From positions 186,001-250,000 of the forward strand of contig JACPUU010000012.1 in NCBI GenBank assembly GCA_016192075.1: a stretch of 64,000 bases of DNA. The letters run 5' to 3'. Source of the DNA: Bacteroidota bacterium. GTDB lineage: Bacteria; Bacteroidota; Bacteroidia; Flavobacteriales_D; Crocinitomicaceae. A program made the position numbers and the translations under genes. Under the pieces are notes generated by a model. It was given only the letters and a program-made list of their open reading frames with translations. It searched no databases and was not told the origin of the DNA. Shown one piece after another: positions 49,904 to 59,367 of this stretch; the first letter of the stretch is position 1, and the number at the start of each line of letters is the position of its first letter.

Positions 49904-50592
49904 TCTTTCAGACTGAATTGGGCCGCTACCATCTTTGCCATCTGAACCGCTTCGGCTCCGGGAGACATAATGTTGGGATGGATGGCTGAAAAATCTGCCT
50001 GCAGCAAATAGTCCAGGGCTAAAATAAGAATGTGATTTTGGTTTGGTTTACAGGGAAGTTTCACTTGCTGAATGCCGGCGAAAGGATATGCATATCCGCC
50101 CAGGTGATAAACAAATTGCTGCATTTTGGTTGCACCTGAATGGTAGTGTCCTTCAAGTTTAAAATTGATGTATCCGCTTTGCCAGGTCCAGTACATACCG
50201 GTTGACGGATCCAGCTCACCACCCATTGCACCCGAAACATTCGTTGTACTATCTATACCAAGATTAAATGTCAGCTGATCATATTCCAGACCGGCCAACC
50301 CGGCAAGGGATATATTCAAACTCTGTGGCTTTGCCAGATCAACCAGGTGAAAACTGTTTTTTTCTTTATAAACGCATTCTCCCCGGCTGAAAAATTCAAT
50401 ACCTGAAATGTAGAAACGAAGCGTTTCAATGAGTATACTATCTGTGTGATTATTCAACAAATAGTAAGTGTTCAGTTTCAGGTTTTCAGTTCCAAAAACA
50501 GGCTGAATCTGAATGTGTTCAGGCTCAGGTTTACGGGCCACTAAATGGTGACAGCAAAGCAGACTCAGGCAAAAAATTAAAATCCGGATCAT
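49900..50592 (-). CDS. MbnP-family (copper-binding) exported protein
   Basis: LRFYISGIEFF; YDQLTFNLGIDSTTNVSGAMGGELDPSTGMYWTWQSGYINFKLEGHY pattern. Confidence 0.82.
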   Translation of the reverse strand: MIRILIFCLSLLCCHHLVARKPEPEHIQIQPVFGTENLKLNTYYLLNNHTDSILIETLRFYISGIEFFSRGECVYKEKNSFHLVDLAKPQSLNISLAGLAGLEYDQLTFNLGIDSTTNVSGAMGGELDPSTGMYWTWQSGYINFKLEGHYHSGATKMQQFVYHLGGYAYPFAGIQQVKLPCKPNQNHILILALDYLLQADFSAIHPNIMSPGAEAVQMAKMVAAQFSLKE

Positions 50593-50595
50593 TTG

Positions 50596-51048
50596 CTATT
50601 TTTTTTCCGGCGGACGATGTGAAAACAGTTCTGCCAGTTCACGCGTGAGTAATTCAAATTCATCCTGCTGATCAGGGTTGCACAAGGTGCGAATTGCTTC
50701 AAAGTGTGCATAATGTGTTTCTTCAATGGTTTTCTGAACGTTACAAAGTTCCCAAATCAGCGAATCTTTGCGTGCTGTATTCAGGGTATCAGAGAGCATG
50801 CCGTACAGCTCATTTTTCAGCTGCATGATTTTATCTTCAGCTGTTCGTATGGAGGACCGGTGGTCTTTAATCAGTAAATCGTAAGCTGCAACCTGTGTGT
50901 CATCAAAATGCAGTTTTTCAATAATTTCGTTTCGCGGGCCATCCGGATTCCGATGGGGTGGTTTTCGGAACAGAATAAATGCAATCAGTGCCAGGTTTAT
51001 CACTATCAGGCCTATAACGGTGTAGGTTAAAATGCGGATTTTATTCAT
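50596..51048 (-). CDS. Membrane-anchored Spy/CnrX-like periplasmic sensor protein
   Basis: N-terminal TM; LHFDDTQVAAYDLLIKDHRSSIRTAEDKIMQLKNELYGML helical pattern. Confidence 0.7.
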   Translation of the reverse strand: MNKIRILTYTVIGLIVINLALIAFILFRKPPHRNPDGPRNEIIEKLHFDDTQVAAYDLLIKDHRSSIRTAEDKIMQLKNELYGMLSDTLNTARKDSLIWELCNVQKTIEETHYAHFEAIRTLCNPDQQDEFELLTRELAELFSHRPPEKK

Positions 51049-51310
51049 TGTACAGGTTATTATCAGGGTACAGTTTCATTGATTCTGCAATAGATGTATC
51101 GGGTTGACGGGAGTTCATCACGGCAATAATATTTACGGCAATAATCAGCGCAAAGGAAATTCCAATAGTCCATAGAAAACGGGGTGAAGCCTTTTCAATA
51201 ACGCTGTTTTCAATACGCTGCATAATGCGGGTAAGTAAAAAATCAGGAGCGTCTGCCGGCCTGATTTTATCCAGCAGGTCCATGTCGGTTTTAGGTATTG
51301 GCTGTTTCAT
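51041..51310 (-). CDS. Small one-TM putative anti-sigma protein
   Basis: DLLDKIRPADAPDFLLTRIMQRIEN then TM FLWTIGISFALIIAVNIIAVM; next to sigma factor. Confidence 0.65.
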   Translation of the reverse strand: MKQPIPKTDMDLLDKIRPADAPDFLLTRIMQRIENSVIEKASPRFLWTIGISFALIIAVNIIAVMNSRQPDTSIAESMKLYPDNNLYNE

Positions 51311-51339
51311 AGGTTATGGTTTAGACGATTTATTTGTTC

Positions 51340-51861
51340 TCATCCTTCGTCAGGAATTAATTTTTTTGCCAGGTTTTGTTTAGCGCGCTGTACCAGCGAT
51401 TCAACCGCTTTGGCAGAAAGGTTCATGATACCGGCAATTTCAGCCTGTGATTTGTGTTCGATTTTACTCAGTATAAGTGCCGTTTTTTGCGCATCCGGCA
51501 ATTGGTTGATGAAATGAAAAATGCGCGCAATGCGCTCCTGGTCTTCGAGCTGAACGCCGGGGTGATTAAAATGCTGTTGATCGTATTTAATTTCACCGGA
51601 CTTTTCATAAAACAGCGATGTCATAAAACCAAACCGTTTCATCCGTTTTTTTGCTTTCAGAAAATCAAGTGATTTATTAATGGTGATCCGGTAAATCCAG
51701 GTTGTTAGTTGTGCTTCACCTCTGAAATTATCCTGGGATTTATGAACGGCAAGAAAAACATCCTGAACAATTTCTGAAGCGTCTTCAGCGTTTTGTGTAT
51801 ACTGCAATGCCAGGTTGTAAACCGTGTTTTTGTTGGTATGATAAATTTCTTCAAATGTCAT
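51340..51861 (-). CDS. ECF RNA polymerase sigma factor
   Basis: ENASEIVQDVFLAVH-like region 2 (NAEDASEIVQDVFLAVHKSQDNFRGEAQLTTWIYRITINKSLDFL); region 4 QKTALILSKIEHKSQAEIAGIMNLSAKAVESLVQRAKQNL. Confidence 0.95.
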   Translation of the reverse strand: MTFEEIYHTNKNTVYNLALQYTQNAEDASEIVQDVFLAVHKSQDNFRGEAQLTTWIYRITINKSLDFLKAKKRMKRFGFMTSLFYEKSGEIKYDQQHFNHPGVQLEDQERIARIFHFINQLPDAQKTALILSKIEHKSQAEIAGIMNLSAKAVESLVQRAKQNLAKKLIPDEG

Positions 51862-51946
51862 TGCCCGGGTGGTACGACTCCAAAATACAAAAAAGGTTTA
51901 GTGCGCGGGTAACGGGTTTCTCTGAATCTGGTGAAAAAAAGTGTAT

Positions 51947-52657
51947 TCAGCGAAGTGTTTTTTTATTCTCTACGCTTATTTCTGATCCTTCGGCGAGCAT
52001 TACCGATACCGGTTTCTGACCGTTTAAAAATTGAAAATCATTCCCGTATACGATTCCAAAATCCACATCAATTTCAACGGATTTAACTGCGTAAGCTTTC
52101 CAGCGCGGATGTCTGACTTCATATTCGGTAGTTTTGTCTGCCCGAATGCGCGTGTATCCCCAGTAGTGTTCTGTAATAAATTCGGTTTCACTGCCTGGCA
52201 GCAGGTCTGTTGCTTCATTTTCGGCCAGCACCCTGAACCGGTTCATGTTGTTTTTTGTTTGCCAGCTGTATTGAATGTCGAGCAGGTTGTCTGCCATTTT
52301 CCAATGGTGCGCCATGGGCACTGTTTGGTAATGCTCTTTATAAATGGTGTTTGCGATAAATGTAATGGCTGATTTTGGTACAAGTTCCTTGATAAAAACC
52401 ACGCCGCGTTTCCATTCATCACCATCTTTGTGTTTCACATAAAAACGCAGATTAACTTCTTCAAAATTGCGGTGAAATGGAATAGGCATGCCAAGCAGGC
52501 GCACATTGGTAAACATAAAACCAACCAGGCTTACATAACAGGTGCCGTTCCACAAATCCGGTTCGGTTCGTGCCGGCAAATAATTTTTCAATACTTCCGG
52601 ATCAATGGCATAGTTTGCAATCGCCAGCTTTCGCCATTCAGCTTTGAGAAAAGACAT
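51947..52657 (-). CDS. DUF2071-family protein
   Basis: LKAEWRKLAIANYAIDPEVLKNYLPARTEPDLWNGTCYVSLVGFMF. Confidence 0.85.
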   Translation of the reverse strand: MSFLKAEWRKLAIANYAIDPEVLKNYLPARTEPDLWNGTCYVSLVGFMFTNVRLLGMPIPFHRNFEEVNLRFYVKHKDGDEWKRGVVFIKELVPKSAITFIANTIYKEHYQTVPMAHHWKMADNLLDIQYSWQTKNNMNRFRVLAENEATDLLPGSETEFITEHYWGYTRIRADKTTEYEVRHPRWKAYAVKSVEIDVDFGIVYGNDFQFLNGQKPVSVMLAEGSEISVENKKTLR

Positions 52658-52669
52658 AACGGGTTGATT

Positions 52670-53239
52670 TTATTCATTTTGAAGATTGGGGTCTTTACCC
52701 ATTTTATAATCCCAATATTCCTGCTGATATTGGTGGTTTTGCGGGTTTTCAATTGTGCGCATAAGGAGCCTGGCCATTTCGGGATCGTTACGGTATTGGA
52801 ATTGCACCAGGGAATTGGTTGGTGAAATAACAAGTACAAGTGCTAAGGCCAGAATTACTGCACAACGGCGAACCATGTTTGTATAGTATTTTTTTAGTTC
52901 AATAACTGTTGACTTATTTCGGAAGAGAATTGCCAGAAAAAGAAAAATGGCTGCTACAATGGTTCCGCCCCGTAGCATAGATGCTGATCCCGGCCAATAC
53001 ATTACCTTATAAAGAATTCCTGTAAGAGGCATTGTTAAAAATATGCCCGAGGCAATTGAAAAGGCTAGTTTTTGATTTTTGATTTTCTGATAGGAAAAAA
53101 GATAAAATCCGCCAAAGAGGTAAATGCCCATAAGAAGCACTAAGGAAAGTACTGTGACAATATTCCCGCCGGTTACAGGTGTAAATTTTAAGATAAGACC
53201 AATCAGAAAGGCGCTTAAGAATCCGGTTTCAATTTTCAT
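52670..53239 (-). CDS. Multi-pass membrane protein of unknown function
   Basis: Four or more hydrophobic segments; start at 53239 preferred. Confidence 0.7.
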   Translation of the reverse strand: MKIETGFLSAFLIGLILKFTPVTGGNIVTVLSLVLLMGIYLFGGFYLFSYQKIKNQKLAFSIASGIFLTMPLTGILYKVMYWPGSASMLRGGTIVAAIFLFLAILFRNKSTVIELKKYYTNMVRRCAVILALALVLVISPTNSLVQFQYRNDPEMARLLMRTIENPQNHQYQQEYWDYKMGKDPNLQNE

Positions 53240-53380
53240 GCTAGAGTTTTTACAAATATATTGCATCTTACGTATTAAATACGGCAACTACTGATGGAAT
53301 TGGAGGAAAAGAAAAACGCCGGAATTTGCGATCCGGGAAGGTCGCTGGTTGCATCAAAGAATGTTAAAGAACCTTTTTTC

Positions 53381-54157
53381 TCAGTGAGATGAACTGTTGA
53401 GGTCAGTAGGCTTCGTAAATTTTATCGGGTCGTAGTCCCAGATTTTTACATTGCCTGACCCGTCCACCAGATCAAATGTAACCGTATAGTCATTGGCATC
53501 GTCAACAACAAATGCGCCGGAGCACATGCCGTGTCCAACGGCTACTGTTGTCAGATCTGAGGCATCCAGGTAGTACACCGTGCTGGTGCCTTTTTCAGGG
53601 TTGGTTACGGTTGTGCGCAGTAACAGGGGTGATTCATCGTAAGCAGCAAAACTGAAATGAACATAAACAGCGGGTCCGCAACCGTAATGAACCAATGTCT
53701 TTTTAGCTTCATCGGGTTTTTGTGTCCACGTTGGTGGTGTTGTATCTTCACCCGCAATTACGTTCCACCTGACGGGCTCGTAGGTAGATTCTTCAGCATT
53801 CCAGGTTTGCAGCGGGTTCAGGTAATCAGGTACATTTTCAATAATAAGTTCGTATTCTTTGCCTGCCGTTAATTTTTCGGCCGGTACCAGTATTGCCTGC
53901 GTCATGTAAAATTGGCCTTCGCAGGTTTCTTTCACCACCAGTTTAATAATTTCATCACCTGATTTCAGGTACACCGGATACGTCGAATTCAAATTGCGGA
54001 CAATACCCTGATCATTGGCGTATCCTTCAATCATAAAAACTGGATTTTGGCTGACAACACCGCCACGCGGCCAGAAGTACATGCCGTTACCGGCGCAATC
54101 AGCCAGTGAAAGAGTTGCAGAAGCAAATGTAAAAAGGGCCAGAATAATTGGTTTCAT
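53381..54157 (-). CDS. Exported hypothetical protein
   Basis: Signal peptide MKPIILALFTFASATLSLADC; beta-rich remainder. Confidence 0.7.
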   Translation of the reverse strand: MKPIILALFTFASATLSLADCAGNGMYFWPRGGVVSQNPVFMIEGYANDQGIVRNLNSTYPVYLKSGDEIIKLVVKETCEGQFYMTQAILVPAEKLTAGKEYELIIENVPDYLNPLQTWNAEESTYEPVRWNVIAGEDTTPPTWTQKPDEAKKTLVHYGCGPAVYVHFSFAAYDESPLLLRTTVTNPEKGTSTVYYLDASDLTTVAVGHGMCSGAFVVDDANDYTVTFDLVDGSGNVKIWDYDPIKFTKPTDLNSSSH

Positions 54158-54218
54158 AAGGCTGTTTTTCAACGTTTGATTTTTAGTACAACCGTGGTGC
54201 AAATTGGTTCAGTGTATT

Positions 54219-55109
54219 TCATACAATGCGGTCATTGAGCTGATACTGTGTTTTTAACTCAGCCATCTTTTTTGCAAAGGCTGCCTGATAGCTGGCTGGC
54301 ATGTTTTGGTTTACAGCAAAAAAGCGTTCGTATTTTTCAGATAAATGCGGATAGTGTTTATTTACAGCATTTAAAACCAGGGTTTTGCTGTCTCCTTTTT
54401 CATTTCCAAAAAGGGTAATGGATGAAGGCATAACATAGTCAACCCGCATTGTTTTGAATGTGCTGAAAAATAATTCAAGTTCGGCAGTGGTATCAGAAAT
54501 ATAAGGGAGCAGCGGCATTAGGCTGATTCCGGTTTTGAAACCTGCCGCCTTCATTTCAGCAACAGCATCAAGTCGTTTAGACGGAGGACAGGCTCCCGGT
54601 TCAAAAATTTTTGCAACCGGATCGTGCAGCGTGGAAAAAGAAAATGTAATCAATGTTCCGGTATTCAGTTTTTGTAAATCGGGAGGAAGAATGGCTTTTT
54701 CACCAATTGATTTTAAAAGATCCCGGTCGCGCAGCACAAGATCTGATCGGGTAATAATGTGAACGGGAAAGCGATGTTTCAAAATAATTTCAAGCATGCT
54801 CCGGGTTATCTTTTCATGCTGTTCGGCTTTTTGATAGGGTTCTGTAGCAGAAGAAAGAACAATGAATCCGAACTGATTTTTTCGTGCGCGCAGGGCAAGC
54901 TGTTTATCAAGCAGGGCGGGTGCATTTGTTTTAATGGCCAGGCTTGAATCCATGTGTTCTCCATATTTACTGCCACGGATGTAACAGAATAGACAATTAT
55001 AGGCACAGGCACTGTATGGATTCGTGGTATAGTCGTCCAGAAAAAACGGATCACGCCGTTTTGTTTTATTCAGTATTGTTTTTACTTCGACGCGTTTTGA
55101 CATAAGCAT
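54219..55109 (-). CDS. SPL-family (spore photoproduct lyase-like) radical SAM protein
   Basis: NPYSACAYNCLFCYIRG CxxxCxxC cluster; HIITRSDLVLRDRDLL. Overlaps the upstream DNA alkylation repair gene. Confidence 0.88.
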   Translation of the reverse strand: MLMSKRVEVKTILNKTKRRDPFFLDDYTTNPYSACAYNCLFCYIRGSKYGEHMDSSLAIKTNAPALLDKQLALRARKNQFGFIVLSSATEPYQKAEQHEKITRSMLEIILKHRFPVHIITRSDLVLRDRDLLKSIGEKAILPPDLQKLNTGTLITFSFSTLHDPVAKIFEPGACPPSKRLDAVAEMKAAGFKTGISLMPLLPYISDTTAELELFFSTFKTMRVDYVMPSSITLFGNEKGDSKTLVLNAVNKHYPHLSEKYERFFAVNQNMPASYQAAFAKKMAELKTQYQLNDRIV

Positions 55110-55800
55110 GGCGTTCTAATCCAATGCGGACTTTTGTTCTGAACCAGGGTCCTGCGCTTTCAATTTCTGCTGCAAATAATTGAATAATGGCCGGATGAAA
55201 TTTGGCGGTTGTTTTTGCTGCCCACCCAATTCCGGTTTTTACATGAAAGTCAGTTGTTTTTTTAAGTGATAACAGCAATTCAAAAAGTTGTTTTACATGC
55301 TGTTCGGGCAATCCTTTTTTGATGGCGTAATGCGCGCCCGGACCAATGGACCGCACCACCCAATTGCTTTTATGATGGCTCAGCTTTTTTAATTCAGGAA
55401 TTGCTTTTGTAAAGTGTGTCAGCAATGCTACACCAAAAACTCGTTCACCAATGATGTCTGTTACGTACCATTCAGCCCCATGTTCAATGTATGTTGCTGC
55501 TTTTTCAAAACTTTCAGCAAAGTGATTTTCAAGTCTTTTTTGGAGTATGATTCCCAGGATTACATTACCGCCAAGGGTATTGCGTTCAGCAATCTGGTCA
55601 CAGATGCTGAGCTGTTCTTTTTCAGGAATGGTTTCATACAAACGGCAGGCACCGTATTCCAGCAATGGAAATTTTATTTTGGCCTGTAAAAGACGTTCAT
55701 GCAGGGCAATTAAAAACGCGGCCGGATTTTTTTCATCATACACTGCAAAAGAGCTTTCCAGTTCTTTTTTGATCACTGCTTTTTGTGTAATGACTTTCAT
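55066..55800 (-). CDS. DNA alkylation repair (AlkD-like HEAT repeat) protein
   Basis: WYVTDIIGERVFGVALL..IPELKKLSHHKSNWVVRSIGPGAHYAIKKGLP; FHVKTGIGWAAKTTAKFHP. Confidence 0.82.
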   Translation of the reverse strand: MKVITQKAVIKKELESSFAVYDEKNPAAFLIALHERLLQAKIKFPLLEYGACRLYETIPEKEQLSICDQIAERNTLGGNVILGIILQKRLENHFAESFEKAATYIEHGAEWYVTDIIGERVFGVALLTHFTKAIPELKKLSHHKSNWVVRSIGPGAHYAIKKGLPEQHVKQLFELLLSLKKTTDFHVKTGIGWAAKTTAKFHPAIIQLFAAEIESAGPWFRTKVRIGLERHAYVKTRRSKNNTE

Positions 55801-55810
55801 TCAAAAAAAC

Positions 55811-56185
55811 TTAACTGAACAAAACAATCAGCACAGCCGTCAAACCAATCAGCGCAGGCAATGCCTGAATGATGAGGATTTTTTTTGAGGCCGTCAGTCC
55901 GCCGTAAATACCGGCAATAACCACGCATGCCAGAAAGAAAATGGCAACATACCCTGACCACAGCGGGTCACTGATAAAGTAAGACCAGATTAATCCGGCT
56001 GCCAAAAAGCCGTTGTACAAACCCTGGTTTGCAGCCAGTGTTTTTGTAGGTTTAAAAAGTTCATCCGGCATGGCTCCTTTAAATGCTTTTTTGCCGGCTG
56101 TTTCCCAGGCAAACATTTCAAGCCATAAAATGTAAAGGTGTTCAAAAGCCACCAGGCCAATAAGTATTTTTGCGAATAGTTGCAT
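55811..56185 (-). CDS. DUF1304-family membrane protein
   Basis: AFEHLYILWLEMFAWETAGKKAF; LAANQGLYNGFLAAGLIWSYF. Confidence 0.88.
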   Translation of the reverse strand: MQLFAKILIGLVAFEHLYILWLEMFAWETAGKKAFKGAMPDELFKPTKTLAANQGLYNGFLAAGLIWSYFISDPLWSGYVAIFFLACVVIAGIYGGLTASKKILIIQALPALIGLTAVLIVLFS

Positions 56186-56206
56186 ACGTTTTTGGGTTAA
56201 GATTTA

Positions 56207-56494
56207 TTAAAACATGTCATTCATGTATAGAATGGCAGTAACAATGATACAAATAATTACAAGTGTTATCAGAAGGATAAAGATATCGCGTTTCCGCGAT
56301 TCTTTTGCCTCAGTTTTTAATTTTGATTTGAGCGCTGCCATCTCTTCGGCGGATAGCTTGTGATCAGCTTCTGGTTTATTTTTCTTGCCCTTTTTCGAAT
56401 CCTTTTTAAAAAAAGATTTTCGCTCTTTGCTCAGCGGTTCACGATTCTGCTTCAGTGAATCATTCATGCCGCGGGCAAATCCGCCACCCATCAT
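56207..56494 (-). CDS. Small one-TM hypothetical protein
   Basis: Lysine-rich N-terminus; C-terminal TM IFILLITLVIICIIVTAILYM. Confidence 0.65.
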   Translation of the reverse strand: MMGGGFARGMNDSLKQNREPLSKERKSFFKKDSKKGKKNKPEADHKLSAEEMAALKSKLKTEAKESRKRDIFILLITLVIICIIVTAILYMNDMF

Positions 56495-56607
56495 AAGTTG
56501 TAATTATTTCTGTGAAGGTATAAAAAAAATAGTGCTTCCCAAAGACAGGAAAGAGCAATTTGTGTGTCTGAAAAACTGCTGGAATAAACCTGCCCCCTTT
56601 TGGCCGT

Positions 56608-57066
56608 TCAGTTGGCCCACAGCAAACCGGTACTTACTCCATGACAGGCATTGCAGCTGCCGGTGGTAATTGGATCGGTCATGTACGTTTTGGTTCCGTT
56701 TCCGCTTATTGCTGCATACAACCCATCTCCGAAATGAATGTTTTTGGTTGTATAAAAATTACCATACGCATCTCCCTCAAGTTTGTATTTGAGCCTGCCG
56801 GTGCCATGTACCCCGGTATAAAGCTCAATGGATGTATTGGGGTAGGGTACCGCAGTGTCTTTCTGATAGGCTGTGCCGGCAACCCCAAAACTGAATTCGC
56901 CCTCACCGCCGTTTTGGTGACAAGACATGCAATCCATACCCACATTGTGGCTTCCCTGGCTGTTGTGTGAACTTGCTTTGCGCTCAAAGCTGTCTTCACA
57001 TGCAGAAAATAAAGTTGCCGACAGAAGCAGCGCTGAAAAAAAGTGTTTTGATTTAAAGGCATGCAT
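56608..57066 (-). CDS. Small lipoprotein with two CxxCH heme-binding motifs
   Basis: Lipobox ATLFSAC; CMSCH and CNACH. Confidence 0.8.
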   Translation of the reverse strand: MHAFKSKHFFSALLLSATLFSACEDSFERKASSHNSQGSHNVGMDCMSCHQNGGEGEFSFGVAGTAYQKDTAVPYPNTSIELYTGVHGTGRLKYKLEGDAYGNFYTTKNIHFGDGLYAAISGNGTKTYMTDPITTGSCNACHGVSTGLLWAN

Positions 57067-57176
57067 AGAAAGGGTTTCAAAACCTGCTGCAAAAATCACA
57101 CTTTTAGAAATTCAAAAAGGTAACAAATGTCACTTTCGACGTTTTATTTTTTGTGATTTGGAATCGGGTGAAGCCT

Positions 57177-58328
57177 TCAGGTGTTGAGAACAGGAAGTTC
57201 TATCTGGTAAATTTTTGAAATCTGTTTTTCCAATACGCTTGCGGGTGTTAACCGGAAAGCCAGGTTTCTTATACCAGCAGCGATTGGATTTTGCAGTTGT
57301 GCTATTTTTCCAAGCCGCCAGGATTGATTGACAATACCGTGTGTTCTGGCCATTCGCTTTGTTTCAAAATCGTGGAAAGCAGCCGGAATGGTTTCGTTTT
57401 TTTGAATGGCAGAAGCCAGCACCAATGCATCTTCAATGGCCTGGCAAGCTCCCTGACCCATATTGGGTGTTGTAGCATGGGCTGAGTCGCCAATAAGCAC
57501 AATTCGTTCAAAGGCAAACCGGTCAATGGGTTTCAGGTCTGCAATGTCATTCCAGATAATGTGATCATCGGGTGTGTTGGCAAGTACAGTTTTAATGTCC
57601 TGGTGATAACGGGCGTAATTGGCAAGCAGCTCTTTTTGTTTCCAGCTTTTGAGGGTGGCATCATTGGCCGGTCCGTTTTTACAGGCAAACCAATAGACCT
57701 GGTTTTTTCCAATAGGCACAATACCAAACCTGCCTTGTGTTCCCCAGGTTTCAGAAGTATGTGTGATTTTTAAATTTGTGTTATCGGCCAATCCACGCCA
57801 GCAGGTGTAGCCTGAATAACGGGTTTCACTTTGAGGCAATAACTGTTTGCGGATAGGGGAGTGAATGCCCTCGGCAACAATTAACGCGTTGCAGTCAATG
57901 CTGGTGCCGTCATCAAAGAAAACGGTCAGCGAATGCGTGTCCTGCTTAAACCGGACTGATCGTTTACCGGTTATAATTTGTTTCGGATCTGTTTCTTCCA
58001 GCAAAACGCGGTGCAGTTCAGGTCGTGATATAGCAATATTGGTCAGCCCGTTTTTGAATTTTTCAGCGTTGGCATGGCTGATGATTTTTCCGGTTTGATT
58101 TTTAATTTGCATTTCACCAATACTGTTACCGGCAATCAGAAGTTTGTCATACAATCCAAGTTGGTGATACACTTTCATGGCGTTTGCAGCAAGTGCAATA
58201 CCGGCTCCAACCGGTTTAAACTGCGGCGCGGCTTCAACCAGGGTTGCATTAATTCCAATACGCTTCAATGCAATGGCTGTTGTCAGTCCGGCAATACCGC
58301 CTCCCAGAATCAGAAAATCTGTTTTCAT
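57177..58328 (-). CDS. FAD-dependent monooxygenase
   Basis: LGGGIAGLTTAIALKRIGINATLVEA; IVLIGDSAHATTPNMGQGACQAIEDALVLA. Confidence 0.95.
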   Translation of the reverse strand: MKTDFLILGGGIAGLTTAIALKRIGINATLVEAAPQFKPVGAGIALAANAMKVYHQLGLYDKLLIAGNSIGEMQIKNQTGKIISHANAEKFKNGLTNIAISRPELHRVLLEETDPKQIITGKRSVRFKQDTHSLTVFFDDGTSIDCNALIVAEGIHSPIRKQLLPQSETRYSGYTCWRGLADNTNLKITHTSETWGTQGRFGIVPIGKNQVYWFACKNGPANDATLKSWKQKELLANYARYHQDIKTVLANTPDDHIIWNDIADLKPIDRFAFERIVLIGDSAHATTPNMGQGACQAIEDALVLASAIQKNETIPAAFHDFETKRMARTHGIVNQSWRLGKIAQLQNPIAAGIRNLAFRLTPASVLEKQISKIYQIELPVLNT

Positions 58329-58408
58329 AAACACGTTCTTAATTTCAGAACAAAGGTGATCTGAAAATTCAAAACAGCCGTTTACATATGTTAAGAAATT
58401 AAGTGGAC

Positions 58409-58972
58409 TTATTGAATACCGCTGCGCACGCGGCTTAGACTTACCGGGGTGGTTCCCAGGTAACTTGCCAGGTGTTTCAGCGGAATGCGATTAGCAATTC
58501 CGGGATATTTTTTGCACAATTCAGCATACCGTTCAGCTGCGCTCATAAAGCGGATAGACTCAATGCGCCGCTGCGCTTCAAGAAAAGCAAAGGTTGAAAG
58601 TTTGCGGCCCAGTGCTTCAATTTCATGAATTTCATCACACAGTTTTTCAAAATCGCTGAAGCGGAATGATTGAATCACTGAATCTTCAGTCAACTCAATG
58701 GCCTTGTGTGACGGCTGGTGTGTGAAGAGGCTCTCAACACCTCCCAGGAATTGCCCGTCCATGGCAATATAGTCTGTAATATCCAGGTCTTCTTTCAGGT
58801 AATAAACGCGTCCTGATCCGGTAATAATGAAATGAAAAAACTGATCAACTTCACCAATCTCAAGCAGGTGATGCCCACGGGGTACTTTTTGTTCAAAAAT
58901 GATTTCGCGGAGTTTCTGAATAGATTCCGGTGAGAGTTTCTGAAATTGGTTGATGGTGTCAAAAATATCCAT
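58409..58972 (-). CDS. Crp/Fnr-family transcriptional regulator
   Basis: Cyclic-nucleotide-binding-like fold; AAERYAELCKKYPGIANRIPLKHLASYLGTTPVSLSRVRSG HTH. Confidence 0.9.
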   Translation of the reverse strand: MDIFDTINQFQKLSPESIQKLREIIFEQKVPRGHHLLEIGEVDQFFHFIITGSGRVYYLKEDLDITDYIAMDGQFLGGVESLFTHQPSHKAIELTEDSVIQSFRFSDFEKLCDEIHEIEALGRKLSTFAFLEAQRRIESIRFMSAAERYAELCKKYPGIANRIPLKHLASYLGTTPVSLSRVRSGIQ

Positions 58973-58995
58973 GTAAACAGCCAAATAATGGATTC

Positions 58996-59367
58996 TTATT
59001 TTCGGGAACGTTTGGAATCGTAAAATCCGTAGTTGAACAGTTTTATTTTGGTTCGTTCATGACTTGCTACCCCGGCGGTAATAACAATTGGTATTGCAAA
59101 GCTGGCTGTTGCAATAAATCCGGCATTCCAAAACCAGATAGTGAGAAAAACGCCTAAAATAGCCGACCCAATACCTGCAAGCAGTACAGTCAGATCTGAT
59201 TCAGCATAAACATCATCAACGTGGATCTTAGTATTGGATCCGCATACGGCACAGCGCAAGTCAAATTCAGCTCCTTTTTTCTTTGCAAGCTCAACCCGGT
59301 CTGCGGCAATGAAAGCAGATATTCTATTCACCGTTGAGCAGTCAGGACATTTACAACCTAGTTTCAT
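58996..59367 (-). CDS. Zinc-ribbon-like membrane protein
   Basis: CKCPDC and CAVCGS pairs; two hydrophobic segments. Confidence 0.7.
   Translation of the reverse strand: MKLGCKCPDCSTVNRISAFIAADRVELAKKKGAEFDLRCAVCGSNTKIHVDDVYAESDLTVLLAGIGSAILGVFLTIWFWNAGFIATASFAIPIVITAGVASHERTKIKLFNYGFYDSKRSRK

Noticed and set aside
57177-58972. Antibiotic-resistance-like FAD monooxygenase plus regulator pair
   Set aside because: The FAD enzyme is a generic class A monooxygenase; nothing in the sequence supports a specific resistance role.
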